This document shows positions 32,952-41,999 of a stretch of 45,854 bases of DNA, in pieces. The stretch is taken from positions 1-45,854 of the forward strand of contig CAMCYI010000024.1 in the NCBI GenBank assembly GCA_945883845.1, given 5' to 3'. The first letter of the stretch is position 1. Every line of letters starts with the position of its first letter. Made by a program: the position numbers and the translations under genes. The notes below the pieces were generated by a model that was given only the letters and a program-made list of their open reading frames with translations, did not search any database and was not told the DNA's origin. Source of the DNA: Bacteriovorax stolpii. Lineage in GTDB: Bacteria; Bdellovibrionota; Bacteriovoracia; Bacteriovoracales; Bacteriovoracaceae.

Positions 32952-33956
32952 TCAACGTCTCGGGATCAATCCCACTTTATTGTAAACTTCTGTAAGAGTA
33001 AGGGCCGCACGCACACTTGCTTTTTCTGCGCCCTTGCGAAGAAGCTGATCAAGGTGATCGCGGTTCTTCATGAGATCATTGTATTTTTCGTGCACGGGCT
33101 TAAGAGTTTCAACAGTGAGTTCGGCGAGATCAACTTTCAGGTGCCCGTACATTTTACCCTCATAGGCCTTCTCAATTTCTGCCATCGTCTTATTACCGAG
33201 AACAGAGTAGATCACCATCAGGTTTGAGAGACCCGGTTTGTTTTCAGGATCGTAATTAACGACAGTATCTGAATCAGTGGCAGCAGATTTGATTTTCTTT
33301 TCAATTTTTTTAGCGTCATCGATAATGGAAACATAGTTTTTATCGTTCTCATCAGACTTCGACATCTTTTTCGAAGGATCCTGAAGCGACATAATTCTCG
33401 CTCCCATTTTTCCGATATAAGCTTCAGGCATCTTAAATGTGCCTTCGCCGTAACGGTTCTGAAAGAAGCCAACAATGTCGCGACAGAGCTCAAGATGCTG
33501 GCGTTGATCCTCGCCTACCGGAACCATATCGGCTTGATAGAGAAGAATGTCTGCGGCCATGAGAATGGGATAAGTATAGAGGCCAGCGTTGACGTTCTTT
33601 TCATGTTTTTCAGACTTGTCTTTAAACTGTGTCATGCGGTTGAGATATCCCAACGGTGTCAGGCAAGTGAGAATCCACGAAAGCTCAGTGTGCTCATGAA
33701 CATGAGACTGTGCAAAGATCGTATTTTTTTCCGGATCTAATCCGAGGGCAAGATACTGAGCAAAGAAACTATAAGTTCTGTCTTTCAGAATTTTGGGATC
33801 CTGAAAGACTGTGAGTGCGTGAAGATCGGCAAGAAAGTAGAGACAATCATAGTCTTCCTGAAGCTTCTTCCAATTCGTAATCGCACCTATGTAATTTCCC
33901 AGGGTGAGGTCACCGGTGACTGTACTACCACTTAAAATCGTTTTTTTAGCTGTCAT
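32952..33956 (-). CDS. trpS: Tryptophanyl-tRNA synthetase
   Basis: TrpRS charges tRNA-Trp. The 334-residue class Ic synthetase opens with TILSGSTVTGDLTLGNYIGA (HIGH equivalent as TLGN, common in this family), has the tryptophan-site region YPILMAADILLYQADMVPVG followed by EDQRQHLEL, and KKMSKS near residue 200. The C-terminal helical domain ends in RAALTLTEVYNKVGL. The start is taken as ATG 33956, which gives the usual N-terminal length; a GTG nine codons upstream (33983) has better Shine-Dalgarno spacing but would add an atypical leader. No tryptophan leader peptide or T-box was seen. It stands as a single gene. Confidence 0.96.
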   Translation of the reverse strand: MTAKKTILSGSTVTGDLTLGNYIGAITNWKKLQEDYDCLYFLADLHALTVFQDPKILKDRTYSFFAQYLALGLDPEKNTIFAQSHVHEHTELSWILTCLTPLGYLNRMTQFKDKSEKHEKNVNAGLYTYPILMAADILLYQADMVPVGEDQRQHLELCRDIVGFFQNRYGEGTFKMPEAYIGKMGARIMSLQDPSKKMSKSDENDKNYVSIIDDAKKIEKKIKSAATDSDTVVNYDPENKPGLSNLMVIYSVLGNKTMAEIEKAYEGKMYGHLKVDLAELTVETLKPVHEKYNDLMKNRDHLDQLLRKGAEKASVRAALTLTEVYNKVGLIPRR

Positions 33957-34028
33957 GGATGAAAGTATAGTGAAAAAAAACACATCCCTCTAGTTGAAAG
34001 AGAGGGGCAAGTCATTTGCTGCGGGGTT

Positions 34029-34056
34029 TAAAAGATAAGGGCGGCCGTAACCGCCC
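34029..34056 (-). terminator. Intrinsic terminator after the low-complexity exported protein gene
   Basis: GGGCGG (34039-34044) and CCGCCC (34051-34056) form a 6-bp GC stem with a 6-base loop. On the minus strand it is followed by TTATCTTTTAAA, nine bases past the stop of the gene at 34065. Confidence 0.75.
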
Positions 34057-34064
34057 TCAGGGAT

Positions 34065-34412
34065 TTACTCTTCGATATCGTCGCTATTCATATCACTGGA
34101 ACTCGATCCACTTGTTGGACGAGTTGATCTCGTATCCATCGTGCGGCCTCGTGTTGATGAGTCTTCCATCCGTTGCTGGCGGGTAGTTGACCCTGAACCC
34201 ATGGTAGAAGTTTCAGACGTACCACGCGTACTGTTTGTGCCAGTACCCATCGTTGTTGGAGTTGTTATTGGTGAAGTACCAGCGCCCATCGTTGCACCAG
34301 TGCCAACACTTGAACCAGTAGCAGGTGAAGTGCCTGAACTCATTGCTGACTGAGCGTGAGCAGAAATTGAAGCAACCATTGCAAGAGCAGTAACCAGACT
34401 TAATTTTTTCAT
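34065..34412 (-). CDS. Small exported Thr/Ser/Gly-rich protein
   Basis: The 115-residue product has a clean signal peptide (MKKLSLVTALAMVASISAHA, cut after HA). The mature part is almost entirely Thr, Ser, Gly, Met and Pro, with loosely repeated GTGTT/MGTGTN units, then a short Arg-rich stretch (TTRQQRMEDSS) and an acidic tail (DMNSDDIEE). It has no Cys and looks disordered. The ATG at 34412 has GGAGG upstream. Such proteins are often abundant surface or periplasmic components; no function can be named. A terminator follows. Confidence 0.75.
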   Translation of the reverse strand: MKKLSLVTALAMVASISAHAQSAMSSGTSPATGSSVGTGATMGAGTSPITTPTTMGTGTNSTRGTSETSTMGSGSTTRQQRMEDSSTRGRTMDTRSTRPTSGSSSSDMNSDDIEE

Positions 34413-34538
34413 ATATTCCTCCATGAAAGTTTCTGTGGAATGAATCATGATAATTCGAGTCGGGTCATGTAAAGCATGAGAGGAAATCTTGCTGTTAAAT
34501 TGAGCTTGTTCGCTAGAAATACAAAGGAATGGGCATTT

Positions 34539-35396
34539 TTATTTTGCGAGAAGTGTTTTCCACACGTCACGAAACTCTTCATTCATGAGTGAGTTATGTG
34601 GATCATTCTCCGGATGATCGGTTATATAGATCTGAGCATTTGAACCTGCAGGAATCCAGGTATCAATTTCTTCCAGGACAGTGGCTTGACCTTTCATGAG
34701 AGCTCGTGATGAGCCTACCGGCGTTTCAGTGCCAAAGAAATCACGCCAATGCAGGAATGAATAAAGATTCTGAGATAACGTTCGACCCGGAATTGTTACC
34801 CAAGGTGCCGGTCCTGATCCGGGGAAATAGTCATGAGGCCCGCCGGTCATAATGACTTTTTTCACCGGATAAAACTTGCTGATAAAAGCGATGTGACCTG
34901 CACCCTGAGAATGACCGATCAGAGTCACAAGATCCCAGCGCAGCTCACTCCCATTAATAAATACTTTCCAGACCGGATCGTTTTTTCCAAGCCACTCAAC
35001 AAGTTTTACGATTCGATTCATGATGGAGTTCTGAGCATCAACATTCAAAAGTGGACTAACGTCCTGACCAAAAACAATTTCTCTGCGATAACGATCAAAA
35101 CATGCTCTCTCCGTTGATTTCTGGCAGACCGTACTGATGACCTGATTGGGATAGTCGACAGCAAGACTGAAATAGCCTTCTTCAGTTGCCCACTTCATCG
35201 GATTAAGAGATTCGCTTGTCTTACTTCCTGTCCCCCCAATGGAGATCAGAAGTTTGCCCTGACTTCTTTCAGGCACAATCGCGAGGTGAGGTGATTTCAT
35301 CTTCTGTATCCCTGCTCCCGTAAGAGCAGGATCGATTTCCCGAACGTTTGCAAACACAGACGTGATAAGAAGAAAAAGAATCACCATTGAAGTCAT
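34539..35396 (-). CDS. Secreted alpha/beta-hydrolase-fold protein
   Basis: The 285-residue protein has a signal-peptide-like start (MTSMVILFLLITSVFA) and an alpha/beta hydrolase core: a GGTG oxyanion-type loop after LLISI, the nucleophile elbow IGHSQGAGH with Ser, and a late DPHNSL His as probable third residue. The Asp is probably in the ITDHPEND stretch. It resembles the BPSS1187-type hydrolase group as I remember it. Its start overlaps the stop of the GH35 glycosidase gene by four bases (ATGA), so the two are coupled and may act on the same substrate, for example removing ester groups from a polysaccharide. That pairing is inference. Confidence 0.8.
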   Translation of the reverse strand: MTSMVILFLLITSVFANVREIDPALTGAGIQKMKSPHLAIVPERSQGKLLISIGGTGSKTSESLNPMKWATEEGYFSLAVDYPNQVISTVCQKSTERACFDRYRREIVFGQDVSPLLNVDAQNSIMNRIVKLVEWLGKNDPVWKVFINGSELRWDLVTLIGHSQGAGHIAFISKFYPVKKVIMTGGPHDYFPGSGPAPWVTIPGRTLSQNLYSFLHWRDFFGTETPVGSSRALMKGQATVLEEIDTWIPAGSNAQIYITDHPENDPHNSLMNEEFRDVWKTLLAK

Positions 35397-37903
35397 CGGG
35401 CAGCCTCAACAGTGTAAACTGTACTTCCGTGTGGCTTGAGATTTCCAGCGAAACCTTCTGTCTGTAAAGCAACACCACTCATCGTTTGCTTCTCAGTGCT
35501 GAGAAGATTCGAGACGACGTAATTCTTATTCTTGTCGAGTTGATTGAGGAGAATCCTGAAATTCTGCTCTTCTTTCTTGCCTGATTTTAAAGTGAGCCAG
35601 TACTTCCCGCCGCTCTTACGGCCAAAAAGTGCAAGACGATCACCGCCACCTTTAATTTCTACCACAGGCCTGAGTCCAATCTGTCTCATGAAAAAATCCA
35701 TGAAAGAAATTTTTCTGATGACATCAATCTGGTCAACGTATTGATCAGAATTAAAGCCATTTACAAACATGGCACCCGACTGAACAAATGTACCAGCTCC
35801 GACCTTGCAAGAGAATCCAACGCTGTCTTGATTGTGGAACATGTTGTGCTGACAAGGACTGCCCTCTTTGAGGTCGTAGTAGAAATAAGGTGTCGCACTA
35901 AAAAGGGAATGAGTTCCATCATGCAGGAAGGAAACCCATTCCGCTTTGCCTTGAGCTTCGCGAATGATGACATTTAAATTGAGTGACTCAAGAAAGTGTC
36001 CGCCAATGAAGTTAATAACTGTTTTACCGCTTGTGAGAAGTTCCGAAAGCTTTCTATAGAGACCTGCACTTGCCAGGCCATTATCCATTCTGATCAAAAT
36101 TCGACACTGATTCAGGTCATCAGCATTGTTCAATCCCCAATGATGAATCGAAGGATTCACACCCATCTGGAACAGATAACCTAAAAGTCCGCCCATCCAC
36201 TCTCCGTTCATCACGAGAGAGTCAATTTTCTTCATACGGCTCGGGATATGCTGGAGATCATCGCGGATGATACAAACCGGATCATTCACGGCTTTTGCTT
36301 TACCAAGAAATTCTTCATGAGGAGCGATGACTTTTCTTCCAAGTTCGACGAGACCACGAAAATGATCACGACCATCGAGATTACGATCTAAAGGAGCATC
36401 AAAGAATAGTTCTTTGTCCTGATTGAGTTTTGTTCCGATGATGGTACGGACATCAAAGCCGACCATCATTTGCTGATCCACCTTAGTCTGAAGATTTTTC
36501 CAGAAAGATTCAGGAAGTTCTCGCGGAGCAAGAGATACATAGACAGGATTGCTTTTCAGGTTTTCGTAGAGAGGAGAAATTTGGTCGAAGGCCCACTCAA
36601 CCTGCCAGTTATCACCTTCGTGAAAGTAATAAACGATCAGAGCTTTCATACCGTGACCAAGAACACTCAAATACGTTTGTCTTCGTGCATCTTCTGAGAC
36701 ATCAATTCCTTTCCACCATCCACCCTGAATCTCCGGCCCAAAAACCCATTCGTTCTTGAGACCAAGATAAAAATCATTCGCTGAATCAGCGGCCTTAACA
36801 TCATGATCAGATTTAAAAGGCAGGTTCAAAAGCGGACGGCTCATAAGCTCATACGTTTTAGGGTATAGATTTACAGTCATCATCCCGGTTTTGCCTGGAT
36901 TATTTCTATGATGGTAGCTCGGAAGAATGCCGTCTTTCATGGCATTGTAACTTTCTGCGAGTGTGAAGAGGACAGTCGGTTCTTTCACACCTAGATTTTC
37001 CCAGATCTTTCTGATCTTCTGAAGATAGGTGTGCATGCTCTCATCCTGGAAGCGATACCAGTCCTGATCTTCAGCAATGTTCACGCCGGAAATTTTGGGT
37101 GAATTGATCTGACTCCAATCACTCCAGCCTCTGCCATGAACGCGATTCAGATCAATAATTGTTCCGTATCGTGATTGGAGAAAAGCACGATAGCGGGCAA
37201 TCGCAGGTGCCCCGTGATCGTGATTGAAGATCGACTGCCACATGAAATTGGTTTCGTTATCAAGCTGCAAGAAAGTGACAGGTTTTCCCGGACCGATGTA
37301 CGGCTTCAACACCTGTTTATAGACAACTTCCATCCATTTCTGGCTGTAGCGGAGAAAATCCGGATTGTGATAATCGTAGAGTTTGCTCTTGAGTCCGACG
37401 TTCGTACGCATGTGTGACTCAGGAAACTTTTCATGGAACCATTTTGGAACAGCCCCAAATCCGAGAAAGCCCCACTCTGCATTGATATACGGACCTGGTC
37501 TCGCCATGATTCTGGTAATTCCATGAGCTTCAATGAGCTTGAAAAAAGTCTGGATGTCTCTTGAAGGATAGTCCGGGTTTCCATCTCCATCTTCATCAAC
37601 GGTTCCAGTGAAATCAAATTTCCCTTCTGCGTATTCATGAAAGTCCCATGGAATATAGAAGCTGATGGTATTCATCTTCGCTTCAACCATTTTATCCAGG
37701 GCCTTATTCCAGAGTTCAATTACTCGCGCGCGAGGAATATTTTTTCCGTAGCCGCCGCGAATGCGGAAGTACTGAAGTTCTGCTCCGTAAAGTTGGGGCT
37801 GCGGACTGCCGTCAATGAAGAGCTGATCATCATGGAATTCAAAGACACCTGCATTTACTGCAAGGGTGAAGAATAAGAATAAACCAGTGAAAAAAGCTCT
37901 CAT
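35393..37903 (-). CDS. Secreted GH35-type beta-galactosidase-like glycosidase
   Basis: The 836-residue protein has a signal peptide (to about residue 18) and a GH35-like TIM barrel: GAELQYFRI, MNTISFYIPWDFHE, the MARPGPYINAEWGFLGFGAVPKWF stretch, LQLDNETNF holding the acid/base Glu, and GPEIQGGWW holding the nucleophile Glu. C-terminal beta domains follow. It has all catalytic landmarks, so it should be active, probably on beta-galactosides or related sugars in the periplasm or outside. The ATG at 37903 has AGGAG upstream. An alpha/beta hydrolase gene is coupled downstream. DEDGDGNPDYP near residue 105 looks like a calcium-binding loop. Fine specificity is not readable. Confidence 0.88.
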   Translation of the reverse strand: MRAFFTGLFLFFTLAVNAGVFEFHDDQLFIDGSPQPQLYGAELQYFRIRGGYGKNIPRARVIELWNKALDKMVEAKMNTISFYIPWDFHEYAEGKFDFTGTVDEDGDGNPDYPSRDIQTFFKLIEAHGITRIMARPGPYINAEWGFLGFGAVPKWFHEKFPESHMRTNVGLKSKLYDYHNPDFLRYSQKWMEVVYKQVLKPYIGPGKPVTFLQLDNETNFMWQSIFNHDHGAPAIARYRAFLQSRYGTIIDLNRVHGRGWSDWSQINSPKISGVNIAEDQDWYRFQDESMHTYLQKIRKIWENLGVKEPTVLFTLAESYNAMKDGILPSYHHRNNPGKTGMMTVNLYPKTYELMSRPLLNLPFKSDHDVKAADSANDFYLGLKNEWVFGPEIQGGWWKGIDVSEDARRQTYLSVLGHGMKALIVYYFHEGDNWQVEWAFDQISPLYENLKSNPVYVSLAPRELPESFWKNLQTKVDQQMMVGFDVRTIIGTKLNQDKELFFDAPLDRNLDGRDHFRGLVELGRKVIAPHEEFLGKAKAVNDPVCIIRDDLQHIPSRMKKIDSLVMNGEWMGGLLGYLFQMGVNPSIHHWGLNNADDLNQCRILIRMDNGLASAGLYRKLSELLTSGKTVINFIGGHFLESLNLNVIIREAQGKAEWVSFLHDGTHSLFSATPYFYYDLKEGSPCQHNMFHNQDSVGFSCKVGAGTFVQSGAMFVNGFNSDQYVDQIDVIRKISFMDFFMRQIGLRPVVEIKGGGDRLALFGRKSGGKYWLTLKSGKKEEQNFRILLNQLDKNKNYVVSNLLSTEKQTMSGVALQTEGFAGNLKPHGSTVYTVEAAR

Positions 37904-38069
37904 GAATGCTCCTGAACATTAGGGAAAACATTAAAAAAAACAACCGTATGACGCTGCATGAAGGGCTGGCAAGAAATTGCTCTTTCTCCTCCTCACCTAG
38001 TGTTATGTGGCCCACAAAAGCTCACCGCAACAGGGTGCCAACGCTTTGAAAGTTTGCTAACTTATCGCA

Positions 38070-38663
38070 ATGAAATATTCGTTCTCAAATTTTCAGGGTA
38101 TAAGTGGAACACGTCTCGAACTTCAAAGGCTCTCCGAAGATCACGTTATTCCTCTGACTGATGCTCTCTTTTCACATGAAACTTTTTTTGTGTCCCACCG
38201 AGGTTACAACACCAAAGAAATTGTTCGTGAGAAAATTCATGAAAGATTTGTAGAACAGGAAAAAGACAAAAGTCTGACCATGGTGGCAGTGGATATGCAG
38301 ACTGGAAAATTGTGCGGAATGAGTTCTCTTCTTTTACCATCTGCCAACTTCACCAAAGTGGAGATCGGATTCACCTGGCTGACTGACGACTCAAAACGCA
38401 CGTTTGTGAACACCGAAATGAAGTACCTCATGCTCAAATACGCGTTTGAAACAATGCAAGTTAACAGGGTGGAATTCTCAATTGCCCCAGAAAACGCAGC
38501 CTCAGTCAGGGCCATCATCAGAACAGGAGCTACATTCGAAGGAACTCTCCGGAAGTGGCGCTATAATTCGGCATCCGATAAAGGCGACCGGAGTATTTTC
38601 AGCATCATCGACGACGAGTGGCAGACCGTGTGCTCAGCTCTTAAATCAAAACTTCGTATGTAA
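38070..38663 (+). CDS. GNAT-family N-acetyltransferase (RimJ/RimL type)
   Basis: The 197-residue protein fits the RimJ/RimL branch of the GNAT fold: ISGTRLELQRLSEDHVIPL at the start, CGMSSLLL strand, VEIGFTWLTDDSKRTFVNTEMKYLMLKYAFE holding the acetyl-CoA-binding loop region, VNRVEFSIAPENAASVRAIIRTGATFEG, and KWRYN. It would move acetyl from acetyl-CoA to an amino group, on a protein N-terminus or a small molecule. The ATG at 38070 has no good ribosome binding site but gives the expected N-terminus. It is divergent from the GH35 gene. Confidence 0.88.
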   Translation: MKYSFSNFQGISGTRLELQRLSEDHVIPLTDALFSHETFFVSHRGYNTKEIVREKIHERFVEQEKDKSLTMVAVDMQTGKLCGMSSLLLPSANFTKVEIGFTWLTDDSKRTFVNTEMKYLMLKYAFETMQVNRVEFSIAPENAASVRAIIRTGATFEGTLRKWRYNSASDKGDRSIFSIIDDEWQTVCSALKSKLRM

Positions 38664-38893
38664 TCAATACAGGCCGACTTGTCCCTCTCAGGAAGCAATC
38701 ATCCGAACCGTCCAGCGTTCCCTTCAACATTGAATCCCAAACTTTAAAAGTTTTATGGGCCTTATCTTTCATAAATCCAGACAACCTAAAGACTAGGTCA
38801 AGATTATCTAAATAGAACAATGAAAAAGAACTTAATCAGTACAAGGAGCAAGTCTCATGTCATAAACATTCAATTTTTTTCAAGGGGGTATCA

Positions 38894-40240
38894 GTGCACA
38901 ATTTCTTCGTATTTATTTTTATGATCTTTATTTCCACGACTCAGTCATTTGCATTTGACGTGAAACTTCTTAATAATAATAAAGAGGCTTTCTCCAGAGA
39001 ACTCAGTACAAGAGATACTGCGGCAGCAAACTCATGGTCATCAACTCACCGTCTCGGACTTAATCTTAAATTCAACGTAATAAAAGCTCTTCAGAAGACT
39101 TTCAATGAAATGGAACAAGTTGATACAAACTGCGAGTTAGGTCTGGCAGATAAATTCACTCGTGACGCTCATGATTTTGGATTAATTGATCAGGACTCTG
39201 AAGCACTTACTCTCGTCCACTACCTGAGGCAGCAAGATATAATAGACGACATCCTCTATAAAATCATGCGGGATTCGATCAAGGTGAAATATGCTTTCAT
39301 CGATGCTGAGAACTATCAGGTGATCCGGCTTCGGAATTCTCTTAACCGGCAGAATGCTGGAATTGATCTTAAAAAATTTTATTCACCAATTCAAACATGG
39401 CCCGACGATATTAATACTTGCACCTTAGACACCTATTGGCAGATGTCCAATCAGCTTACTTTCCAGAACTCTTTTGACAGATACACACAGCTCACAAAAT
39501 TAAATTACAACGCTTACTCATCCGGAGTCATCGATCGTAAGACATACGGTAAGCTCCAGATACTCCGGGATTACGATGTTCTCGGGTGGCAAGTATACTT
39601 CAAGAGATACGCTGACGTTATCAATAATGCCAAAGACAAGATGACGAAAACTCCAGAGCTGAAAGCAACGCATAACTTCGCTGCTGAGTATGCTTCAAGA
39701 AAAGAGCGCATCACAAAACGCAGCATGCTCTATATCAATTATAACAGCACGCAGATCATGATGCTCTCTCAGGTGCTCGAGAAAACAGCTAAGCGGATGG
39801 AAGCAAAGTCGTCATCAATTCACTGGCAATACACAGATGATGTAAATGGAGAAACAGAAGTATACATTTTCTCTCCCATGGAACAGTACCGCCTTGCCAT
39901 AAAAATGCTTAAAAAAGACATGGCAGAAATCATGCGTTCAGATGCATTCCGCAATTCGGGTTTTGAATACGAGCATCTGATCGCAGCTGCTTATGAAACT
40001 GGCCTCATTAAATCGGCAGAACTTGATCATGTATTAAAGTTTGAGGATTTCTGGAATCCAAAAGTTTCCAGATGGAAAACTTACTCAAACTTTGCTTTTC
40101 AGGTGGCAGGTACAGGTGTTGTCTACCTCCCACCGCCTTTCAATATCATCGGCGCCATTGGCCTGGTCCTGGCACAGTCATTAATTATCAAGCCAGATCA
40201 GACTCCTGATCCTGACAACAACGGAAACGTAATTATCTAA
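38894..40240 (+). CDS. Exported protein of unknown function, partner of the metallopeptidase gene
   Basis: The 448-residue product starts at GTG 38894, six bases after a GGGGG tract, and has a signal peptide (MHNFFVFIFMIFISTTQSFA). The mature part is mostly helical, with two Cys (DTNCELG, NTCTLD). A hydrophobic stretch near the C-terminus (VAGTGVVYLPPPFNIIGAIGLVLA, about 402-425) may be a membrane anchor or insertion segment, followed by a polar tail. I know no family for it. Nine bases separate its stop from the exported HExxH peptidase gene, so the two are probably one transcript and may act together, for example as substrate, inhibitor or pore with its protease; those roles are guesses. 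Confidence 0.75.
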   Translation: MHNFFVFIFMIFISTTQSFAFDVKLLNNNKEAFSRELSTRDTAAANSWSSTHRLGLNLKFNVIKALQKTFNEMEQVDTNCELGLADKFTRDAHDFGLIDQDSEALTLVHYLRQQDIIDDILYKIMRDSIKVKYAFIDAENYQVIRLRNSLNRQNAGIDLKKFYSPIQTWPDDINTCTLDTYWQMSNQLTFQNSFDRYTQLTKLNYNAYSSGVIDRKTYGKLQILRDYDVLGWQVYFKRYADVINNAKDKMTKTPELKATHNFAAEYASRKERITKRSMLYINYNSTQIMMLSQVLEKTAKRMEAKSSSIHWQYTDDVNGETEVYIFSPMEQYRLAIKMLKKDMAEIMRSDAFRNSGFEYEHLIAAAYETGLIKSAELDHVLKFEDFWNPKVSRWKTYSNFAFQVAGTGVVYLPPPFNIIGAIGLVLAQSLIIKPDQTPDPDNNGNVII

Positions 40241-40249
40241 AGGATTCAC

Positions 40250-41473
40250 GTGAACTATAAAATAATTTCATTGCTGGCGCTTTTCACAAGCTATGCTTTT
40301 GCCGCAGGTACTTCATTTACAGTCATTGTTCGTGAAGAATTCACGAACAATGCCATTAAAGTGAATAGAGAAATGATGAATCTAGAAGATTCTCATTCTT
40401 TCGATGGTCGATACTTTAAAATTGTCCTCGGGAAATCAAAAGATGCTGTCGCCTTTGATGAAAAGGATCCGGAAACACTTCTTCGGGCAGCTAATACATA
40501 TTATCATCTGAATATCGCGCGCGATTATTGGGTCAATATAATGCACTCAGAAAGAGCAGCGAACATGCCCAAGATGATTGTGCGAATTAACATCACTAAC
40601 CAGTTCGACGATTTAGGTCACTTCGCTCACGATAATCGCTCTCCTGAATTTAACAATGCTCTTTCCATTCCAGCCGGGGTCACACCGGACTGGGTGCCTT
40701 CAGACAGGCAGGATAGATGGGACAACGAAATCTGGTATCGTCCGATGAAAAAAATTCTGGCAAGTGAATTGGGTCCTACGGGACCAAATCCGATCACTGC
40801 CGGACTGATGGCAATGGAGCGACCATTAGTAAATTATCTGAAACTACAATTAACTCACCGGTTGATAGAACAATTCATTTTCAGACAATCATTTACGCGA
40901 CCTTTACCGGAACAGATCGCTCGATATATCGGCACATATGCCATGTTCAAACTCATGGTTCACGAATCATATCGTGCCGACAGACTGTTTATGGAAGAGT
41001 ATTACTATCTCGATACAGCAATGGTTCCCGAAGTATCATTCCATGAGTACTCACATGTAGTCCTAAGCGACTCTCTTGAGATGACCCATTCAACACCAGT
41101 CGTGGAAGGGATGGCCGATTACTTTGCGGCAATCATGTCAGGGAAAAGAAAAGTTTACGATCGCGTCGGGGGTTACAGCAATTCCGCGCCGAAAGACACA
41201 CAAGAAAAAAGAAAATATTCCCATTGGGATGAAGCCAACCGTGCAGCCACAGGTGACTTCACCCTTTCAGTATTGTGGGATGTCCGTGAAGCATTGGGAC
41301 CGAAGTACGGTGATGAAGTGATTTATGAAGCTCGCAAGTTTCTCAAGACCGGCAGTTCCAACCTCAGCTCAGGTCTCTTAAAGGCGATTCTACGTGCCTG
41401 TGAAATCAAATGCGAAATGCCAGGCAGGGATAAATACAAACTTTACGAAGTCTTTTCATGGAAAGGTTTCTAG
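40250..41473 (+). CDS. Exported zinc metallopeptidase (gluzincin type)
   Basis: The 407-residue product starts at GTG 40250 and has a signal peptide ending in SYAFA. The peptidase motif is SFHEYSHVVLSD (HExxH at 265-269, two zinc His and catalytic Glu), followed 21 residues after the first His by VVEGMADYFAAI, where Glu286 is the expected third zinc ligand. That arrangement is the gluzincin pattern, as in thermolysin- and fungalysin-like peptidases. The N-terminal 240 residues may be a prodomain or beta domain. The C-terminus has a Cys pair in RACEIKCEM. It directly follows the unknown exported protein. Target is unknown; in a predator it might act on prey. Confidence 0.85.
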   Translation: MNYKIISLLALFTSYAFAAGTSFTVIVREEFTNNAIKVNREMMNLEDSHSFDGRYFKIVLGKSKDAVAFDEKDPETLLRAANTYYHLNIARDYWVNIMHSERAANMPKMIVRINITNQFDDLGHFAHDNRSPEFNNALSIPAGVTPDWVPSDRQDRWDNEIWYRPMKKILASELGPTGPNPITAGLMAMERPLVNYLKLQLTHRLIEQFIFRQSFTRPLPEQIARYIGTYAMFKLMVHESYRADRLFMEEYYYLDTAMVPEVSFHEYSHVVLSDSLEMTHSTPVVEGMADYFAAIMSGKRKVYDRVGGYSNSAPKDTQEKRKYSHWDEANRAATGDFTLSVLWDVREALGPKYGDEVIYEARKFLKTGSSNLSSGLLKAILRACEIKCEMPGRDKYKLYEVFSWKGF

Positions 41474-41577
41474 ATTGATGATAGGGCTGACGAAAGCGGC
41501 CCTCCATATCCTGATTAATATCATCTTTTCGTTTTGAATTATCTACCGATGAGTTCATTAACAAAGGAAGGAAAAAT

Positions 41578-41985
41578 ATGAGCCTAATGGATTGGAATAA
41601 AAGTTTAGATATTGGTGTTGAGGCAATGAATAATGATCATAAGGTGCTGCTAAAATATATGAATGAATTATATGATCTTTATGATGCAAAAGCTGATTTC
41701 GCTGCCCAGAAAGTGGTACTCGATAAACTTAAAGATGCGACGATCTTGCATTTTCAAGATGAAGAAAAATACATGGAAAAAATTTGTTTTGAAGGGATTG
41801 ATATGCACAAAATTGTTCATATTAATTTGTTGGCAAAGTTTACTGAGCATTATCAAGACTTCATTAGTAGACACAGCTTTAATGAAGGTTTTTTTCAATT
41901 TCTAAAACTATGGCTTTCGGCCCATATCGTCGGCATTGATCTCAAGTATGCAGAGTTCTCCAGGCAAGCCAAGAAGGCATCCTAA
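41578..41985 (+). CDS. Bacteriohemerythrin
   Basis: The 135-residue protein carries the full set of di-iron ligands of the hemerythrin family: NDHK near residue 21, HFQDEEKYM with His and Glu, HKIVH with two His, and WLSAHIVGIDLKY with His and Asp. It should bind oxygen at a di-iron centre in the cytoplasm, for oxygen sensing, storage or delivery. Ile in VGID takes the place usually held by Thr, a common variant. A strong AAGGAAGG sequence precedes the ATG. It is convergent with a sensor kinase gene, with only 14 bases between stops. Confidence 0.95.
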   Translation: MSLMDWNKSLDIGVEAMNNDHKVLLKYMNELYDLYDAKADFAAQKVVLDKLKDATILHFQDEEKYMEKICFEGIDMHKIVHINLLAKFTEHYQDFISRHSFNEGFFQFLKLWLSAHIVGIDLKYAEFSRQAKKAS

Positions 41986-41999
41986 GGTTTGAAGTCAAA

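Noticed and set aside
38739..38753. AT-rich inverted repeat (AAACTTT with one-base spacer)
   Set aside because: Simple AT composition makes this likely by chance, and it is over 100 bases from the next start.
41483..41503. Hairpin after the metallopeptidase gene as a terminator
   Set aside because: A 7-bp stem with one wobble pair is present, but no T tract follows, so I did not list it as a terminator.
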